From positions 124,001-188,000 of the forward strand of contig CALJVT010000007.1 in NCBI GenBank assembly GCA_937773555.1: a DNA stretch of 64,000 nucleotides. The letters are read 5' to 3'. The stretch comes from an uncultured Pseudomonadales bacterium. Its GTDB lineage: Bacteria > Pseudomonadota > Gammaproteobacteria > Pseudomonadales > Balneatricaceae. The notes below the pieces were generated by a model. That model was not told the origin of the DNA. It saw nothing but the letters and a program-made list of their open reading frames with translations, and ran no database searches. The number at the start of each line of letters is the position of its first letter. Positions within the stretch are counted from its first letter, which is position 1. Positions 27,603 through 36,598 of the stretch are shown piece after piece. A program made the position numbers and the translations under genes.

Positions 27603-28040
27603 TTACTTAACCACCTTAAGGGTAGGCCGCTTAGATCGGCTAGCGATCGATGATACAGTTCCCGATGTTTTAGGCTTGTCTACCAAACCAGTAGGCACGC
27701 TTTGTGGGCCATCTGGGTCCGGTATACCGGGCTCAAAGCCAAAACCCATACCTTCGCCACTTTCTTTAGCATAAATCGCCATGACAGCCAGAATTGGCAC
27801 ATAAACGTGCATAGGCACGCCACCAAAACGAGCATTAAACTCTATTGCATCATTGCTTAGGTTTAAACCTTCAACAGATCCAGGAGAAATATTAAGGACT
27901 ATCTGCCCATCACTAATGAAGTGCTCTGGCACCATAACATCGTTGATTGTTGCATCAACCACTATATGGGGTGTGGAGTCATTATCTAAAATCCACTCAT
28001 GAAGCGCGCGCAACAAATAAGACCGGCTTGGAGTCATCAT
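27603..28040 (-). CDS. sspB: ClpXP adaptor SspB (stringent starvation protein B)
   Basis: Adaptor that binds the ssrA tag and hands stalled-translation products to ClpXP. It has 145 aa: a folded dimeric domain (about 1-110; RSYLLRALHEWILDND, DGQIVLNISP, FNARFGGVPMHVYVP) and a flexible tail ending with a lysine-containing RPTLKVVK, the conserved ClpX-binding peptide. It is the second gene of the sspA-sspB operon, 14 bp after sspA. Two ATGs are adjacent at the start. Confidence 0.96.
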   Translation of the reverse strand: MMTPSRSYLLRALHEWILDNDSTPHIVVDATINDVMVPEHFISDGQIVLNISPGSVEGLNLSNDAIEFNARFGGVPMHVYVPILAVMAIYAKESGEGMGFGFEPGIPDPDGPQSVPTGLVDKPKTSGTVSSIASRSKRPTLKVVK

Positions 28041-28054
28041 CTTAATGACCTCAA

Positions 28055-28684
28055 TTAAAGCCGGATTTCATGCTCAAGCTCAGACAAACTTTCCTGAAAG
28101 CCTTCACGGGCAAAAATGCGCTCCATATATTCAAGCATAGGCGCAGCTTGTAGTTCTGGAAGGTCGATACCCAACTGCGGCAAACGCCACAGAATAGGAG
28201 CAATGCAACAATCTACCAAAGTAAACTCTTCACTCATGAAGAAGTCTTTTTCAGTAAATATAGGTGCTGTGGAAATTAGACTTTCACGTAACTCTTTTTG
28301 CGCTTCTACAATTTCCACTTCGTCATCTGAGGTCATAATGACATCAGCAAGACGGCACCAATCACGCTCAATACGGTACATGTACAAACGACTTTCCGCG
28401 CGGGCAACTGGGTATACTGGCAATAGAGGTGGATGCGGAAAACGCTCGTCTAAATATTCCATCATCACGTTGGCTTCGTAAAGCACTAGATCACGGTCTA
28501 CCAGAGTTGGTAAGCTGTTGTACGGGTTCAGATCTGCCAGGTCTTCTGGCTTATGCTCGGCATCAACATCAATAATGTCAACAGTAACACCTTTTTCTGC
28601 CAAAACAATACGCACACGGTGGCTATAATGATTTGAACCATCAGAAAAAAACGTCATGGAAGAGCGTTTAGCGACTACACCCAT
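28055..28684 (-). CDS. sspA: Stringent starvation protein A, RNA polymerase-associated (GST fold)
   Basis: RNA polymerase-binding protein with a glutathione-S-transferase fold that lacks GST activity in known members. It has 209 aa from ATG 28684. SspA hallmarks are [67 protein letters not shown] (in parts) and [14 protein letters not shown]. The frame opens five codons earlier at a TTG, but ATG has GAGGTG about 8 nt upstream. It is first in the sspAB operon and lies downstream of petC. Confidence 0.97.
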   Translation of the reverse strand: MGVVAKRSSMTFFSDGSNHYSHRVRIVLAEKGVTVDIIDVDAEHKPEDLADLNPYNSLPTLVDRDLVLYEANVMMEYLDERFPHPPLLPVYPVARAESRLYMYRIERDWCRLADVIMTSDDEVEIVEAQKELRESLISTAPIFTEKDFFMSEEFTLVDCCIAPILWRLPQLGIDLPELQAAPMLEYMERIFAREGFQESLSELEHEIRL

Positions 28685-28740
28685 GGAGATACACCTCAAT
28701 AATAAACGATAGCGCTAAGCGCCGAAAACCAAGCTGCGAT

Positions 28741-28771
28741 CTAAGGTGTTCACCATAGGTGGATGCCTTAG
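28741..28771. other. Symmetric hairpin in the petC-sspA gap
   Basis: CTAAGG and CCTTAG form an outer 6-bp stem, CACC and GGTG an inner 4-bp stem, with a 4/4 internal loop and a 3-nt loop. No T run follows on either strand, so it is not a classical intrinsic terminator. It could end the pet transcript with Rho or lie in the sspA leader. Confidence 0.4.
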
Positions 28772-28820
28772 ACCGCACTTAAATAGATTAAAGCGAGGTA
28801 TTATACCTCAAAGTTGGCTG

Positions 28821-29612
28821 CTAATGGACGTCGCGCCAGTATTCCTTCTTCAGGAAGTAGAACAAGATAGTCATCATTATACAAAACAAAACAGCCCACA
28901 GGCCAATACGCTGACTATCACTTTTATACGGCTTAGCCATATAAGCCATAAAGTTAGTTAAGTCATATATAGTGGCGTCAAACTCAGCTGGGGTCATAGA
29001 CCCAGTGCCTTCTGCTATAGAAAATATTTCACAACTCTGCTCAGTCATGGGTGCACCTGTTTGGGCATCCATAACTGCAGCACCGTGGAGGTCAACTATA
29101 GCCACATCACCGCATGTTTTAGACTGTACACCTTGCAACTCTGCCAACACGTTTGGCATACCCACAGCTGGGTACACCACGTTATTGACACCGTATGGCC
29201 GGCTTTCATCAACATAGAAAGTACGCAAATAAGTGTAGACCCAGTCGGCGCCCCTTAAGTTAACCTCGTTGGTTAAATCTGGGGGCGTAGCACCAAACCA
29301 CTTAGCAGCAAGCTTAGGGTCCATTGCACTGGTCATCTGTTCACCAATTTTCTGGTCACCAAAAATTAAATGTTCAGTCATCAGGTCTTCTGGAATGTCT
29401 AAGTCTTCTGCAGCACGGATGTAACGCTGATACTTGGCAGTATGGCAACCTAGGCAGTAGTTTACATAGGTTTGCATACCACGCTGCAGCGACGCTTTGT
29501 CTGTGGCGTCTGCTTGCATTGAGTCTAGCTGGATAGCTGGGCCAGCGCTGGCTTGTGCAAATACTGGCAGCAGCATCACTAAAGTTAACAAAAATAACTT
29601 TTTCATCATCAT
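28821..29612 (-). CDS. petC: Cytochrome c1, subunit of the bc1 complex
   Basis: Membrane-anchored c-type cytochrome that passes electrons from the Rieske protein to soluble cytochrome c. From ATG 29612 it has 263 aa. A signal peptide covers about 1-23 (AQASA), the haem motif CLGCH is at 53-57, and a single C-terminal anchor helix (GLWAVLFCIMMTILFYFL) precedes a short basic tail. The frame extends upstream to 29699 inside petB, but the ATG overlapping the petB stop gives a proper signal peptide. It is the last gene of petABC. Confidence 0.96.
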   Translation of the reverse strand: MMMKKLFLLTLVMLLPVFAQASAGPAIQLDSMQADATDKASLQRGMQTYVNYCLGCHTAKYQRYIRAAEDLDIPEDLMTEHLIFGDQKIGEQMTSAMDPKLAAKWFGATPPDLTNEVNLRGADWVYTYLRTFYVDESRPYGVNNVVYPAVGMPNVLAELQGVQSKTCGDVAIVDLHGAAVMDAQTGAPMTEQSCEIFSIAEGTGSMTPAEFDATIYDLTNFMAYMAKPYKSDSQRIGLWAVLFCIMMTILFYFLKKEYWRDVH

Positions 29613-30871
29613 ACCACCCTTGCTGGAACAGGCTTCGTCACTTCCATGCGCGTATAAAACGGCATCAGTATGAAGTAAAGAAAATACAAAGCAGTGCACA
29701 ACTGAGCCACTATTGTGCGGCCTTCAGTTGTAGCCAGAGTACCTAGGTAACCCAAGATAACAAAACTAACCACAAAAATACCTAACCAGAGTCGACTCAT
29801 CCAGCCTTTGTAGCGCATAGATTTAACAGGGCTACGGTCTAACCAAGGCATCACAAACAAGATGGCAATTGCTCCACCCATAGTGATTACACCCAAGAAT
29901 TTAGCGTCTAAACCAAACAGTGGGAAGGTGATCGCACGCAACATAGAGTAGTAAGGCGTGAAGTACCATACTGGGGCAATATGTTCTGGCGTCTTCAGTG
30001 AGTTAGCAGGTTCGTAGTTAGGCTTCTCAATAAAGTAACCACCGCCTTCTGGAAAGAAGAAGATTACCAAACAGAACACCGTCAAGAACACCCCCACTGC
30101 AACTAAGTCTTTAATCACATGGTATGGCCAAAAAGCAACACCATCGACAGGCACTCCATTTTCATCTTTGTTTTGGTCAATCTCGATGCCATCTGGGTTG
30201 TTAGAGCCCACATCGTGTAACGCCAAAATATGCAACACTACCAAACCAATAATAACCATCGGCAAGGCGATAACATGCAATGAGAAGAATCGGTTTAAGG
30301 TGATGCCCGAAATTAAGTAGTCGCCCCTGATCCACTGCACTAAATCTTCACCAACCACTGGAATCGCTCCAGCAAGAGATAAGATGACCTGCGCACCCCA
30401 GTAGGACATTTGGCCCCAAGGCAGCAAGTAACCAAAGAATCCTTCAGCCATTAGCGCCAGATAGATGGCCATACCAAATAACCAAATGAGCTCACGTGGT
30501 TTTTGGTAAGAACCGTACATTAAGCCCCTAAACATGTGTAGGTACACCACAATGAAGAAGGCTGATGCGCCAGAGGAATGCATGTAGCGGATAATCCAAC
30601 CCATTTCTACATCACGCATAATATATTCGACAGAAGCAAACGCCCCTTCAGCTGAAGGCTCATACGACATGGTCAGCCAAATACCTGTAAGTATTTGATT
30701 GACGAGCACCAGTAGAGCTAGCACACCAAAAACATACCAGAAGTTTAGGGTTCTAGACGCATAATACTTGGACATGTGGTCTTGCCACATCTGGGTTAGA
30801 GGAAAACGATCATCGATCCATCGAACAATACCACTTTTCGCTTTAGCGCGGTTAGGATTACCTACACCCAT
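29609..30871 (-). CDS. petB: Cytochrome b, subunit of the bc1 complex
   Basis: Eight-helix membrane subunit holding two b haems and the quinol oxidation and quinone reduction sites. It has 420 aa. LTGIWLTMSYEPS, HSSGASAFFIVVYLHMFRGL (haem histidines), GYLLPWGQMSYWGA and FSLHVIALPMVI are all present, and the PEHI quinol-site motif appears in KTPEHIAPVWYF. Its first base overlaps the petA stop and its stop overlaps the petC start. Confidence 0.98.
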   Translation of the reverse strand: MGVGNPNRAKAKSGIVRWIDDRFPLTQMWQDHMSKYYASRTLNFWYVFGVLALLVLVNQILTGIWLTMSYEPSAEGAFASVEYIMRDVEMGWIIRYMHSSGASAFFIVVYLHMFRGLMYGSYQKPRELIWLFGMAIYLALMAEGFFGYLLPWGQMSYWGAQVILSLAGAIPVVGEDLVQWIRGDYLISGITLNRFFSLHVIALPMVIIGLVVLHILALHDVGSNNPDGIEIDQNKDENGVPVDGVAFWPYHVIKDLVAVGVFLTVFCLVIFFFPEGGGYFIEKPNYEPANSLKTPEHIAPVWYFTPYYSMLRAITFPLFGLDAKFLGVITMGGAIAILFVMPWLDRSPVKSMRYKGWMSRLWLGIFVVSFVILGYLGTLATTEGRTIVAQLCTALYFLYFILMPFYTRMEVTKPVPARVV

Positions 30872-31467
30872 TATGCATTTCCTCCGTCTTCGCCAATAAG
30901 AATAATAGTGTCACTTTCATAAAAATGTGGCGGAATTTCTAAATTTGTAGGGGCTGGCTTACCTTTGTATACTCGGCCCGACAGGTCGAAGGTAGAACCG
31001 TGGCACGGGCAGTAAAAACCACCTTGCCAATTCGCGTCAAAGTCGGTTGGCACTACTTCAGGGCGGTAGGTTGGCGAGCAGCCTAGGTGTGTACAAAGGC
31101 CAATCATCACCACCACTTCATCACGTAACGCACGAGCTGCATTGCCAGGCACATACTTTGGCTGCTTCGATTTAGCAGAATCAGGATCTGCTAAATTAGC
31201 ATCCAGCACTGCCAAATTTGCCAAGGCTTCTGCACTGCGGCGAACAATCCATACTGGTTTTCCACGCCATGCAACAATCACCTGCCCACCTGGCTCTAAC
31301 TTACTGATATCTGCCTTTACTGGAGCACCCGCCGCCCTGGCTTTTGCACTTGGGTTCCAAGAGGCTACAAAAGGGGTTAGTGCGCTTACACCACCAACAC
31401 CACCCACAACTAGGGATGCACCGACTAATACGCGACGTCGAGTCGGATTTGCGACTTCATTACTCAT
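30871..31467 (-). CDS. petA: Rieske iron-sulfur protein, subunit of the bc1 complex
   Basis: [2Fe-2S] subunit that takes one electron from ubiquinol and passes it to cytochrome c1. It has 198 aa. The N-terminal TRRRVLVGASLVVGGVG is a twin-arginine signal anchor. The cluster-binding boxes CTHLGC (125-130) and CPCHG (153-157) are intact. It is first in petABC behind a clear sigma-70 promoter. Confidence 0.98.
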   Translation of the reverse strand: MSNEVANPTRRRVLVGASLVVGGVGGVSALTPFVASWNPSAKARAAGAPVKADISKLEPGGQVIVAWRGKPVWIVRRSAEALANLAVLDANLADPDSAKSKQPKYVPGNAARALRDEVVVMIGLCTHLGCSPTYRPEVVPTDFDANWQGGFYCPCHGSTFDLSGRVYKGKPAPTNLEIPPHFYESDTIILIGEDGGNA

Positions 31468-31506
31468 TCAATTGGACTCCAGCTAGGCTGTAAAATTTCT
31501 GTTCGC

Positions 31507-31535
31507 ATTTTAAAGGAAAGGCACTAAATAGACAA
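31507..31535 (-). promoter_or_regulatory. petABC promoter
   Basis: On the minus strand: -35 TTGTCT (31530-31535), a 17-bp spacer, -10 TAAAAT (31507-31512), about 40 bp before the petA ATG. The -35 lies within the downstream copy of a 23-nt direct repeat. Confidence 0.6.
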
Positions 31536-31565
31536 GGTTAAAAGGCGCTAAATAGGCAAGGTTAA
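31519..31565. repeat. Tandem imperfect 23-nt repeat upstream of petA
   Basis: AGGCACTAAATAGACAAGG plus TTAA (31519-31541) is followed at a 24-nt period by AGGCGCTAAATAGGCAAGG plus TTAA (31543-31565), with two mismatches. The repeat unit contains the petA -35 box; the second unit offers a variant hexamer (TTGCCT). Confidence 0.85.
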
Positions 31566-31608
31566 TACCTCAAAACGACTCCAAATAAAGCCATCTCTTT
31601 TAGACAAG

Positions 31609-31640
31609 ACAAAAAAAACCCAGCAACATGGCTGGGCTCT
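31609..31640 (-). terminator. Rho-independent terminator of rplM-rpsI
   Basis: On the minus strand CCCAGC (31631-31636) and GCTGGG (31619-31624) form a 6-bp stem with a 6-nt loop, followed by eight T (31611-31618). It lies about 30 bp after the rpsI stop. Confidence 0.85.
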
Positions 31641-31669
31641 TTTGAATGCACCAAAATGATGCAATAAGC

Positions 31670-32062
31670 TTAACGCTTAGAGAACTGAGGACGCTTACGC
31701 GCTTTGCGTAAACCAACCTTTTTACGCTCAACTTCACGGGCATCGCGGGTAACAAAACCAGCAGCACGCAAGCTAGGACGTAAAGTTTCGTCAAAGTTCA
31801 TCAGTGCACGAGTAATGCCGTGGCGAATTGCCCCAGCCTGACCAAAACCACCACCGCCTTCTACGGTAATTTTTAGGTCGAACTTTTCAACTGTTTCTGT
31901 CAACTCTAGCGGCTGACGAACAATCATGCGAGCTGTCTCACGACCAAAGTAAACATCCAACTCGCGGCTGTTTACAGTGATGGCACCAGTGCCAGGAGTC
32001 ATGAACACACGAGCGGTAGAGGTCTTACGACGACCAGTACCATAATATTGAGTAACTGCCAT
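31670..32062 (-). CDS. rpsI: 30S ribosomal protein S9
   Basis: S9/uS9, whose C-terminal tail reaches the P-site tRNA. It has 130 aa. [15 protein letters not shown] at the N-terminus, [15 protein letters not shown] in the middle, and the basic tail [17 protein letters not shown] with terminal KR are diagnostic. It is the second gene of rplM-rpsI, 10 bp after rplM, and is followed by a terminator. Confidence 0.99.
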   Translation of the reverse strand: MAVTQYYGTGRRKTSTARVFMTPGTGAITVNSRELDVYFGRETARMIVRQPLELTETVEKFDLKITVEGGGGFGQAGAIRHGITRALMNFDETLRPSLRAAGFVTRDAREVERKKVGLRKARKRPQFSKR

Positions 32063-32072
32063 GATCGTCTCC

Positions 32073-32501
32073 TTACAGGGTCAATGCTTGTGGTTGTTGC
32101 GCTTGATGTGGATGCTCAGTACCGGCATACACTTTAAGCTTGGTGTACATAGCTCGGCCCAAAGGACCTTTTGGCAACATACCTTTAACAGCGAATTCAA
32201 CGGTGCGCTCTGGAGCGTGATCAACCATTTTTTCAAAAGACATAGAACGCAAACCGCCTGGATAACCAGTGTGACGGTAATACATTTTATCTTTTGCTTT
32301 ATTGCCAGTTACACGGACTTTCTCAGCGTTAACAACGATGATGTAATCACCTGTGTCTACGTGAGGCGTATATTCTGGCTTATGCTTGCCACGCAGGCGG
32401 CGAGCGATTTCAGTTGCCATACGACCCAAAGTTTTACCTTCAGCATCGACAACGTACCAGTCACGGGTGACGTCAGCTGGTTTAGTACTTACGGTTTTCA
32501 T
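32073..32501 (-). CDS. rplM: 50S ribosomal protein L13
   Basis: L13/uL13, an early-assembling large-subunit protein. It has 142 aa. It opens with [20 protein letters not shown] and contains [16 protein letters not shown] and [19 protein letters not shown], all family hallmarks. It is first in the rplM-rpsI operon. Confidence 0.99.
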   Translation of the reverse strand: MKTVSTKPADVTRDWYVVDAEGKTLGRMATEIARRLRGKHKPEYTPHVDTGDYIIVVNAEKVRVTGNKAKDKMYYRHTGYPGGLRSMSFEKMVDHAPERTVEFAVKGMLPKGPLGRAMYTKLKVYAGTEHPHQAQQPQALTL

Positions 32502-32568
32502 GTGAATAACCTATTTAATGGCCCAGTTTATTAGACCTACCTATAATTATTGAGTTATTGCGCCCCAG

Positions 32569-32598
32569 TGCATAGAAAATGTATCGAATAATATACAA
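32569..32598 (-). promoter_or_regulatory. Possible rplM-rpsI promoter
   Basis: -35 TTGTAT (32593-32598), an 18-bp spacer and -10 TATGCA (32569-32574) on the minus strand, followed by a G+C-rich discriminator (CTGGGGCGC). This leaves a leader of about 65 nt before rplM, which could carry autoregulatory structure; none was resolved by eye. Confidence 0.35.
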
Positions 32599-32771
32599 AA
32601 ACTCACACCTACTGCCAATAACGTGCCTAGCAGCCCATGCCCCTAACAGCCTTAAATGTAAACACCCAAAGCCAACACAGAAACTGCGAGGCGAGATTAT
32701 ACAGGACAAACAAGCCCTTTGTTAAGCCTTAAAGCGAATGTTTTTAAGTCTTTTTGCATCTATTGTGCTGC

Positions 32772-33926
32772 CTAGCCCACCACATGACCTCGAGCCAAGT
32801 ATTCATAGGATTGCATTTCCTGTAAACGACTGAGCGTGCGCCGAAATACAAAATCCAATTGCCCGCCAGAATATAACTCCAACAAGGGCACCTCAGCAGA
32901 AATAATCACCTTTAAGTTGGCGTCGTAACAGACATCAACCAGATTCACAAACCGCCGTGCCTGATCTTCCATCCCCGCCCTTAGGCAGGGTACATTACTA
33001 ATAATTAGTCCATGAAACTCACACGCCAGTTCTAGATAGTCATTCTGCGAACGGGGCTTTACACATAGCTGGTCAAAGGTGAACCAAATAATGCCATCAC
33101 TTTGTCGGATAAAAGTGAAATCCCGCCCATTGATATTCACGATGCCATTTTCGTTGCCACTATCTGTCGATCGGGGCTCTCCTAAAACAGGCATTAACAT
33201 GGGCACCAAGGCAGCAAAGCTTGAGGCCAAACTTACGTCAGCAGCCTCATCTAAGGGCCAGTGGTACAACTCAGCCTGAGAAAGTGTCCGCAGACGATAA
33301 TCAACACCTCCATCTACGTTAACAACTTCGGTGTACTGCTCCAGCAAGGCGATAGCGGGTAAAAATCGCTGCCTTTGTAAGCCATTTTCATACAAACCCT
33401 TAGGCTCTATATTAGAAGTGGCTACCAAAACCACCCCTAATCCGAAAAAACTGTCCAACAACTGCGCCAAAATCATGGCATCAGTAATGTCTGTAACAAA
33501 GAACTCGTCAAAACAAATAATTCGAGATTCTTTTGCCAGCTCCTGGGCCACCAACTGTAAGGGGTTTTTAGCTCCCGTATGCACTGCCAAGCGACCATGA
33601 ACATGGCGCATAAAACGGTGGAAGTGGGTGCGCTGCTTGTTTTCAAAGGGCAGGCACTGGTAAAACACATCCATAAGGTAGGTTTTCCCCCGGCCTACCC
33701 CACCCCAAAAGTACAAACCTTTAATAGTTGCCTGTTGTTTAGATTTCACCCCCATCCACCCAGATAATCGCTGAGACCACTGAGTTGAGCTAAGTTTTAA
33801 TGTCTCATTAGCACACAGATCTTCATAAAGTCGCTGTAAATGCTCAATGGCATTGGCTTGAGCGATGTCTGCAGAAAACCCAAGTTGCTGCTGGTCGTTA
33901 TGATACTGCTCTATTGGTGAAGGCAT
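32772..33926 (-). CDS. zapE: Cell division protein ZapE (AFG1-like ATPase)
   Basis: AAA+-like P-loop ATPase that in E. coli associates with the Z ring under stress and low oxygen. It has 384 aa. The Walker A motif GGVGRGKT is at 75-82, Walker B appears as IICFDEFFVTD (near 130), followed by the sensor region VATSNIEPKGLYENGLQR. The C-terminal RRTLSRLQEMQS is typical. It is monocistronic here, 270 bp upstream (in map order) of rplM. Confidence 0.96.
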   Translation of the reverse strand: MPSPIEQYHNDQQQLGFSADIAQANAIEHLQRLYEDLCANETLKLSSTQWSQRLSGWMGVKSKQQATIKGLYFWGGVGRGKTYLMDVFYQCLPFENKQRTHFHRFMRHVHGRLAVHTGAKNPLQLVAQELAKESRIICFDEFFVTDITDAMILAQLLDSFFGLGVVLVATSNIEPKGLYENGLQRQRFLPAIALLEQYTEVVNVDGGVDYRLRTLSQAELYHWPLDEAADVSLASSFAALVPMLMPVLGEPRSTDSGNENGIVNINGRDFTFIRQSDGIIWFTFDQLCVKPRSQNDYLELACEFHGLIISNVPCLRAGMEDQARRFVNLVDVCYDANLKVIISAEVPLLELYSGGQLDFVFRRTLSRLQEMQSYEYLARGHVVG

Positions 33927-34050
33927 ATATATGAGTCAAAAAGTAGATATGGTCAATTAATGAACGTGTTAGGTAATATCTGAGATGAACTAAAGAACTA
34001 ATTCCATTACAATACTATCTTCTGGGACACTTTATTGAAAGGAGCTGCTG

Positions 34051-34551
34051 GTGGATTTACTCAGCAACGATTGGTTTTTTTGGTTAGTACTGTTACTGCT
34101 CGGTATAGGTATAGGGTTTTTATTAGGTCGCAACAACAATAGCGACCTCATACGACAAAACCAGCTCAGCAAGCAACTGCAAGATGCCCATACCGAAATG
34201 GCGGAATACAAAGAACAGGTTAACCTGCACTTTGCAGATACTGCTGCCGCTGTAAATCAACTCACCGACAGCTACCGCAACGTGCACGAGCATCTGGCAA
34301 AAGGTGCTCAAAGCTTATGCGATGACCCAGATACCGCCAGTAGCTTAGAAACCATCTCTGGGTCTGCAGAAAGCGCCTTAGAGCACCAAGCAGAACCTGC
34401 GCCTACAATCCGCCCACCTATGGACTACGCACCGAGCAGCGCAACTAAAGAACATGGCACCCTAGACGAGCGCTACGGCCTTAGGCCTAAACCAGAGCCC
34501 CAAGCACCTTCGGCTTATGATATCCCAGTAACGCCCTCATCTAATCAATAG
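34051..34551 (+). CDS. zapG: Cell-envelope protein ZapG (YhcB, DUF1043)
   Basis: Inner-membrane protein linked to envelope growth and division. It has 166 aa. One N-terminal membrane helix (about 8-25, LVLLLLGIGIGFLLGR) precedes a cytoplasmic coiled coil (about 30-90; QLSKQLQDAHTEMAEYKEQV) containing the family block HFADTAAAVNQLTDSYRNVHEHLA. A disordered, Pro-rich tail ends it. The GTG start has a clear AAAGGAG ribosome-binding site. It converges on the Nif3 gene. Confidence 0.93.
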   Translation: MDLLSNDWFFWLVLLLLGIGIGFLLGRNNNSDLIRQNQLSKQLQDAHTEMAEYKEQVNLHFADTAAAVNQLTDSYRNVHEHLAKGAQSLCDDPDTASSLETISGSAESALEHQAEPAPTIRPPMDYAPSSATKEHGTLDERYGLRPKPEPQAPSAYDIPVTPSSNQ

Positions 34552-34566
34552 ATTACTTAATCGCCA

Positions 34567-35328
34567 TCACGCGGGGTTAGGCAGGTCTACAAACTCACAA
34601 TCTAACCCAAGCTCTTGCTGTAAATAAGCAGCAAGCGCCTTTGCGCCATAGCGCTCAGTAGCATGATGCCCTGCGGCGAAATAATGCACTCCATTTTCAC
34701 GTGCGACATGCACTGTGGACTCAGATATTTCACCTGACACGTATGCATCTAACCCTAAGGCTACCGCTTGGTCTATCATGCCTTGCGCACCGCCTGTGCA
34801 CCAACCAATGCGTTTAATAGGTTTAGATGGGGCATCAATGTGCAATGCTTCGCGCCCCAAAACCCTCGACAAATGTTGCTGCACCTCTATGCCAGTGCAG
34901 GCTAATGGTAAGGTGGCACACAGGCCAAGCCCTGTTACCCCGCTAGACTGCATATGTGCATCAGCAACCCAACCCATCAACCGACCTAACTGCGCATTGT
35001 TACCTAGCTCAGGATGACAGTCCAAGGGCAAGTGGTAAGCAATTAAGTTAATATCGTGATCCATTAACGCCTTAATACGACGTTTTTTGATGCCCGTTAG
35101 CGCGCTAGCTTCGTTGCGCCAAAAATACCCATGGTGCACCAACAAAACATCTGCTTCGCGCGTTATCGCCTGGTCGATCAAAGCTTGGCTGGCAGTGACC
35201 CCAGTGACCACTCGCTGAATGGTCTGCACACCTTCAACCTGCAGACCGTTGGGTGCATAGTCGTTGAATTGATCAGGCTGTAACAACCGATCCAAATAAG
35301 TAATTAATTCCTGACGCTCAATTGTCAT
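34567..35328 (-). CDS. Nif3-like dinuclear metal center protein (YbgI family)
   Basis: A 253-aa member of the Nif3/YbgI family, sometimes labelled GTP cyclohydrolase I type 2, whose physiological role is uncertain. The metal ligands are in VLLVHHGYFW (near residue 63) and YHLPLDCHPELGNNAQLG (near 97), with GWCTGGAQGMIDQA and the C-terminal AAGHHATERYGAKALA block providing the remaining His and Glu. Length and motifs are complete. It is divergent from the degS-like gene. Confidence 0.94.
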   Translation of the reverse strand: MTIERQELITYLDRLLQPDQFNDYAPNGLQVEGVQTIQRVVTGVTASQALIDQAITREADVLLVHHGYFWRNEASALTGIKKRRIKALMDHDINLIAYHLPLDCHPELGNNAQLGRLMGWVADAHMQSSGVTGLGLCATLPLACTGIEVQQHLSRVLGREALHIDAPSKPIKRIGWCTGGAQGMIDQAVALGLDAYVSGEISESTVHVARENGVHYFAAGHHATERYGAKALAAYLQQELGLDCEFVDLPNPA

Positions 35329-35349
35329 GCAAATATCTCAAGTGTTTTT

Positions 35350-35378
35350 TTGCCTTTAACTGCACCAAAGTTTACACT
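35350..35378 (+). promoter_or_regulatory. Promoter of the degS-like gene
   Basis: -35 TTGCCT (35350-35355), a 17-bp spacer, and -10 TACACT (35373-35378) in the 114-bp divergent gap, about 65 bp before the ATG. Confidence 0.5.
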
Positions 35379-35442
35379 ATAGCTAGGCGGTACAGACACA
35401 CAACTGCCAACCTTTTTATGCCATCAGCGACGCTTTCATGAC

Positions 35443-36588
35443 ATGACCCGTTCATTTATCAAGTATTTATTACGCTTTGCCCTTTTAGGCATAGTGCTGG
35501 CGATCGCTCTTATGTTCGCTGCACCGCAGTGGTTGTCACAAAAATCAATTACTCTTTGGTCCCACAGCACCCCACAAGCCCCCATTAATAACCCGCACAG
35601 CTACGCGGATCTACTCAAGGGATCTATGGACTCTGTGGTGCGAATATATAGCCAGAGTGCAACACCTGCAGCCAGTATCGCACTGTTGCAAGACCCCCAC
35701 TATGCCAGCTTATTGGAAGGACTATTAATTAACGCCAGTACCAATAGCGTGCATTTAGGATCTGGTGTTATTGCCAGCTCTGAAGGTCATATACTCACTA
35801 ATAATCACGTTATTGAGAATGCTGAGCGCATTCAAGTGGGTTTAGCAGATGGCCGGTCGGCACCCGCTTCATTAGTAGGTACCGACGCTGCTACCGATCT
35901 AGCGGTTATCAAAATTGAACTCAATAACCTAACCCCCGCCAAAGTACCTGCCAACCTGGACTCACGCGTAGGTGACATCGTTTTTGCCATTGGTAATCCA
36001 CATGGGTTGGGTCAATCAGTCTCTATGGGAATTATTAGTGGCAAAGAACGTAATCGTTTAGGCCTCAACACCTTTGAAAGTTTCATTCAAACTGATGCCG
36101 CTATTAATGCAGGCAACTCAGGTGGTGCGTTGATCAATACGAAAGGAGAACTAGTAGGCATCAATACAGCCCATTTTTACAGCTCGCCTACCAGCGCTAG
36201 AAGCCAGGGTATAGGCCTAGCGATACCGATTAATATTGCTTCTGATGTATTACACAGCCTTGTGTCTCAAGGACAAGTAATACGCGGATGGCTAGGCATC
36301 GATTTCAACGTCTTTAAACGCCAATATAGTCAAAACGCATTTGCCTCAAAGCAAGACAGTGGCATCATGTTATCTGGCGTTTACGCCAGCAGCCCAGCCG
36401 ATATTGCGGGGTTGAAGCCTGGGGATTTAATCACTCACTTTGATGGCAACCTCATTGAAGATTGGAATGAGTCTTTAAGCTATGTCACTGACCTAACCCC
36501 CGGGAGTGAACTGAGTATCACTTATCGCCGAAGTGGCACTACGAGCATTGTAACTGCCATACTTGGCACTCGGCCAACTGCTCAGTAA
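35443..36588 (+). CDS. degS: Periplasmic serine endoprotease DegS/AlgW
   Basis: Inner-membrane-anchored site-1 protease that starts the sigma-E envelope stress cascade by cutting the anti-sigma factor. It has 381 aa. The membrane anchor is at about 8-27. The trypsin-like domain has catalytic H122 (NNHVI), D152 (ATDLAVIKI) and S226 (GNSGGAL), and one PDZ domain covers about 285-375 (SGVYASSPADIAGLKPGDLI). A single PDZ plus a membrane anchor distinguishes DegS/AlgW from DegP. A stretch around residues 70-100 (QSATPAASIALLQDPHY) is longer than in E. coli DegS. cmoA follows 10 bp later. Confidence 0.93.
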   Translation: MTRSFIKYLLRFALLGIVLAIALMFAAPQWLSQKSITLWSHSTPQAPINNPHSYADLLKGSMDSVVRIYSQSATPAASIALLQDPHYASLLEGLLINASTNSVHLGSGVIASSEGHILTNNHVIENAERIQVGLADGRSAPASLVGTDAATDLAVIKIELNNLTPAKVPANLDSRVGDIVFAIGNPHGLGQSVSMGIISGKERNRLGLNTFESFIQTDAAINAGNSGGALINTKGELVGINTAHFYSSPTSARSQGIGLAIPINIASDVLHSLVSQGQVIRGWLGIDFNVFKRQYSQNAFASKQDSGIMLSGVYASSPADIAGLKPGDLITHFDGNLIEDWNESLSYVTDLTPGSELSITYRRSGTTSIVTAILGTRPTAQ

Positions 36589-36598
36589 GCGGCTCTCT

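Noticed and set aside
32061-32534. A 157-codon open frame antisense to rplM
   Set aside because: It covers the L13 gene on the opposite strand and has no recognisable features; the reverse strand is certain coding sequence.
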